From the NCBI GenBank assembly GCA_902567115.1, contig CACFLF010000005.1, positions 1 to 33,224 of the forward strand: a stretch of DNA of 33,224 bases. Reading direction: 5' to 3'. This DNA comes from an uncultured Alphaproteobacteria bacterium. Lineage in GTDB: Bacteria; Pseudomonadota; Alphaproteobacteria; Methylaequorales; Methylaequoraceae. The position numbers and the translations under genes are program-made. How positions within the stretch are numbered: the first letter of the stretch is position 1; every line of letters starts with the position of its first letter. The notes beneath the pieces are model-generated. The model had not been told where the DNA came from. It ran no database searches and was given only the letters and a program-made list of their open reading frames with translations. This document shows, one piece after another, positions 32,720-33,224 of the stretch.

Positions 32720-33224
32720 ATGATGCAAAAAATAATTTTTAATTTCTTTATTTACTTTACTATTATGCTCACGACAGCCAGTGATTCCTTATCGATCGAA
32801 CTCGATAAAACACCAAAAAAATGGCCGTGCGATCAGGTGTATAATCCTAAATTAAATCTTGGATCAATATGGCAAGGTCCTTCTATAGAGGAATCTTTGA
32901 AAGATTGGTGGAAGTATGATGATGTGATTGAATACGTTAATATATTATCTGAACCGACGTTAAGTGAGGAGAACGGAACAGTCGTCATAGAGGAATTTGC
33001 AAAAAAATATACTTATTTAGGTGTTTTAAAGAAACCTGAACAAAGAGAAAAGTTAATCTTTCTTTTTGCGGGTCTTTATCAAAAAGCTAAGGACAGAAGA
33101 GAAAGACAATATAAGGGGATCATTAAATTTGTTGATAGGCAGGAAAGTCTAAGGAAGGCAATTGGTGAATCGTCAAAGTTAATAAGAAAATATAGAAAAA
33201 ATAAAATGGATAAAAAAAGCAAAA
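32720..33224 (+). CDS. Exported protein of unknown function (3' end outside window)
   Basis: The frame is open from the ATG at 32720 (a second ATG follows directly) to the window end, giving 168 residues. The ribosome site GGGAG is 6 nt upstream. A signal peptide (QKIIFNFFIYFTIMLTTASD) is followed by a distinctive segment WPCDQVYNPKLNLGSIWQGP with one Cys, then ..LKDWWKYDDVIEYVNIL and a helical, charged region up to KDRRERQYKGIIKFVDRQE. I recall similar WPC..P...W.GP proteins near PQQ/methanol oxidation genes but cannot name a function. It is the sixth gene of the cluster and is cut by the window edge. Confidence 0.72.
   Translation, partial: MMQKIIFNFFIYFTIMLTTASDSLSIELDKTPKKWPCDQVYNPKLNLGSIWQGPSIEESLKDWWKYDDVIEYVNILSEPTLSEENGTVVIEEFAKKYTYLGVLKKPEQREKLIFLFAGLYQKAKDRRERQYKGIIKFVDRQESLRKAIGESSKLIRKYRKNKMDKKSK

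Noticed and set aside
1-33224. Mobile elements, prophage, CRISPR arrays or defence systems
   Set aside because: No transposase, integrase, restriction, toxin-antitoxin or Cas-like product, and no regular direct repeats were found on reading through; the tRNA-Arg has no integrase or duplicated 3' end nearby.

Overview
The window is a compact, AT-rich (by eye about one third G+C) stretch of bacterial chromosome. Gene content and order point to an alphaproteobacterium of the streamlined marine kind (SAR11-, HIMB59- or SAR116-like lifestyle; the exact clade is inference). The evidence is an SRP RNA directly ahead of dnaX-ybaB-recR, the block rpmH-rnpA-yidC-engB-argB-HAD nucleotidase-dapD-dapE next to def-fmt-truA, the metZ-apaG pair, and a PQQ-alcohol-oxidation-type ABC cluster. 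No transposase, phage gene, integron or CRISPR array is visible.

Layout. 1-3457 (+): 3' end of pheA, the SRP RNA, dnaX, ybaB, recR. 3450-4436 (-): rmuC. 4448-6655 (+): def-fmt-truA, a formyl-methionine and tRNA-modification operon. 6645-12999 (-): rpmH-rnpA-yidC-engB-argB-HAD-dapD-dapE, read from high to low coordinates and covering ribosome/RNase P, membrane insertion, cell division GTPase, arginine and lysine/diaminopimelate synthesis. 13053-14722 (-): an exported gamma-glutamyltransferase whose start is out of frame at a poly-A run. 14780-16440 (+): panB-panC (pantothenate). 16430-17602 (-): a lipoprotein with a degenerate OmpA-like tail. 17768-20869 (+): tRNA-Arg(ACG), a probable pair of NrdR boxes, nrdA and nrdB. 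20875-22480 (-): recX and an MscS-type channel. 22524-25379 (+): an ABC-2 permease, argD and argF. 25381-28414 (-): metZ, apaG with an internal stop, and trkH. 28465-33224 (+): substrate-binding protein, YVTN beta-propeller, ABC ATPase, ABC-2 permease, a cupredoxin-like protein and a further exported protein cut by the window end. This last group is the accessory cluster usually found beside PQQ-dependent alcohol dehydrogenases.

Genome style. Genes overlap or nearly touch almost everywhere, including at convergent 3' ends (8-11 nt overlaps, or gaps of 1 and 5 nt). Long A-tracts (A9-A14) lie inside several ORFs. Two genes look damaged: ggt at an A9 run, and apaG at an in-frame TAA next to an A12 run. 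These may be sequence errors, recent mutations, or genes rescued by slippage or readthrough.

Most interesting points: (1) rpmH and rnpA overlap out of frame by 44-89 nt, with no conventional rnpA start downstream of rpmH; (2) the ggt and apaG lesions; (3) the PQQ-type ABC cluster with a cupredoxin-like protein that has no copper ligands; (4) the SRP RNA ending about 10-15 nt before the dnaX start codon. Most of the window is core housekeeping. I did not find a wholly new system; the strongest unknowns are the exported proteins at 16430-17602, 32282-32701 and 32720-33224.
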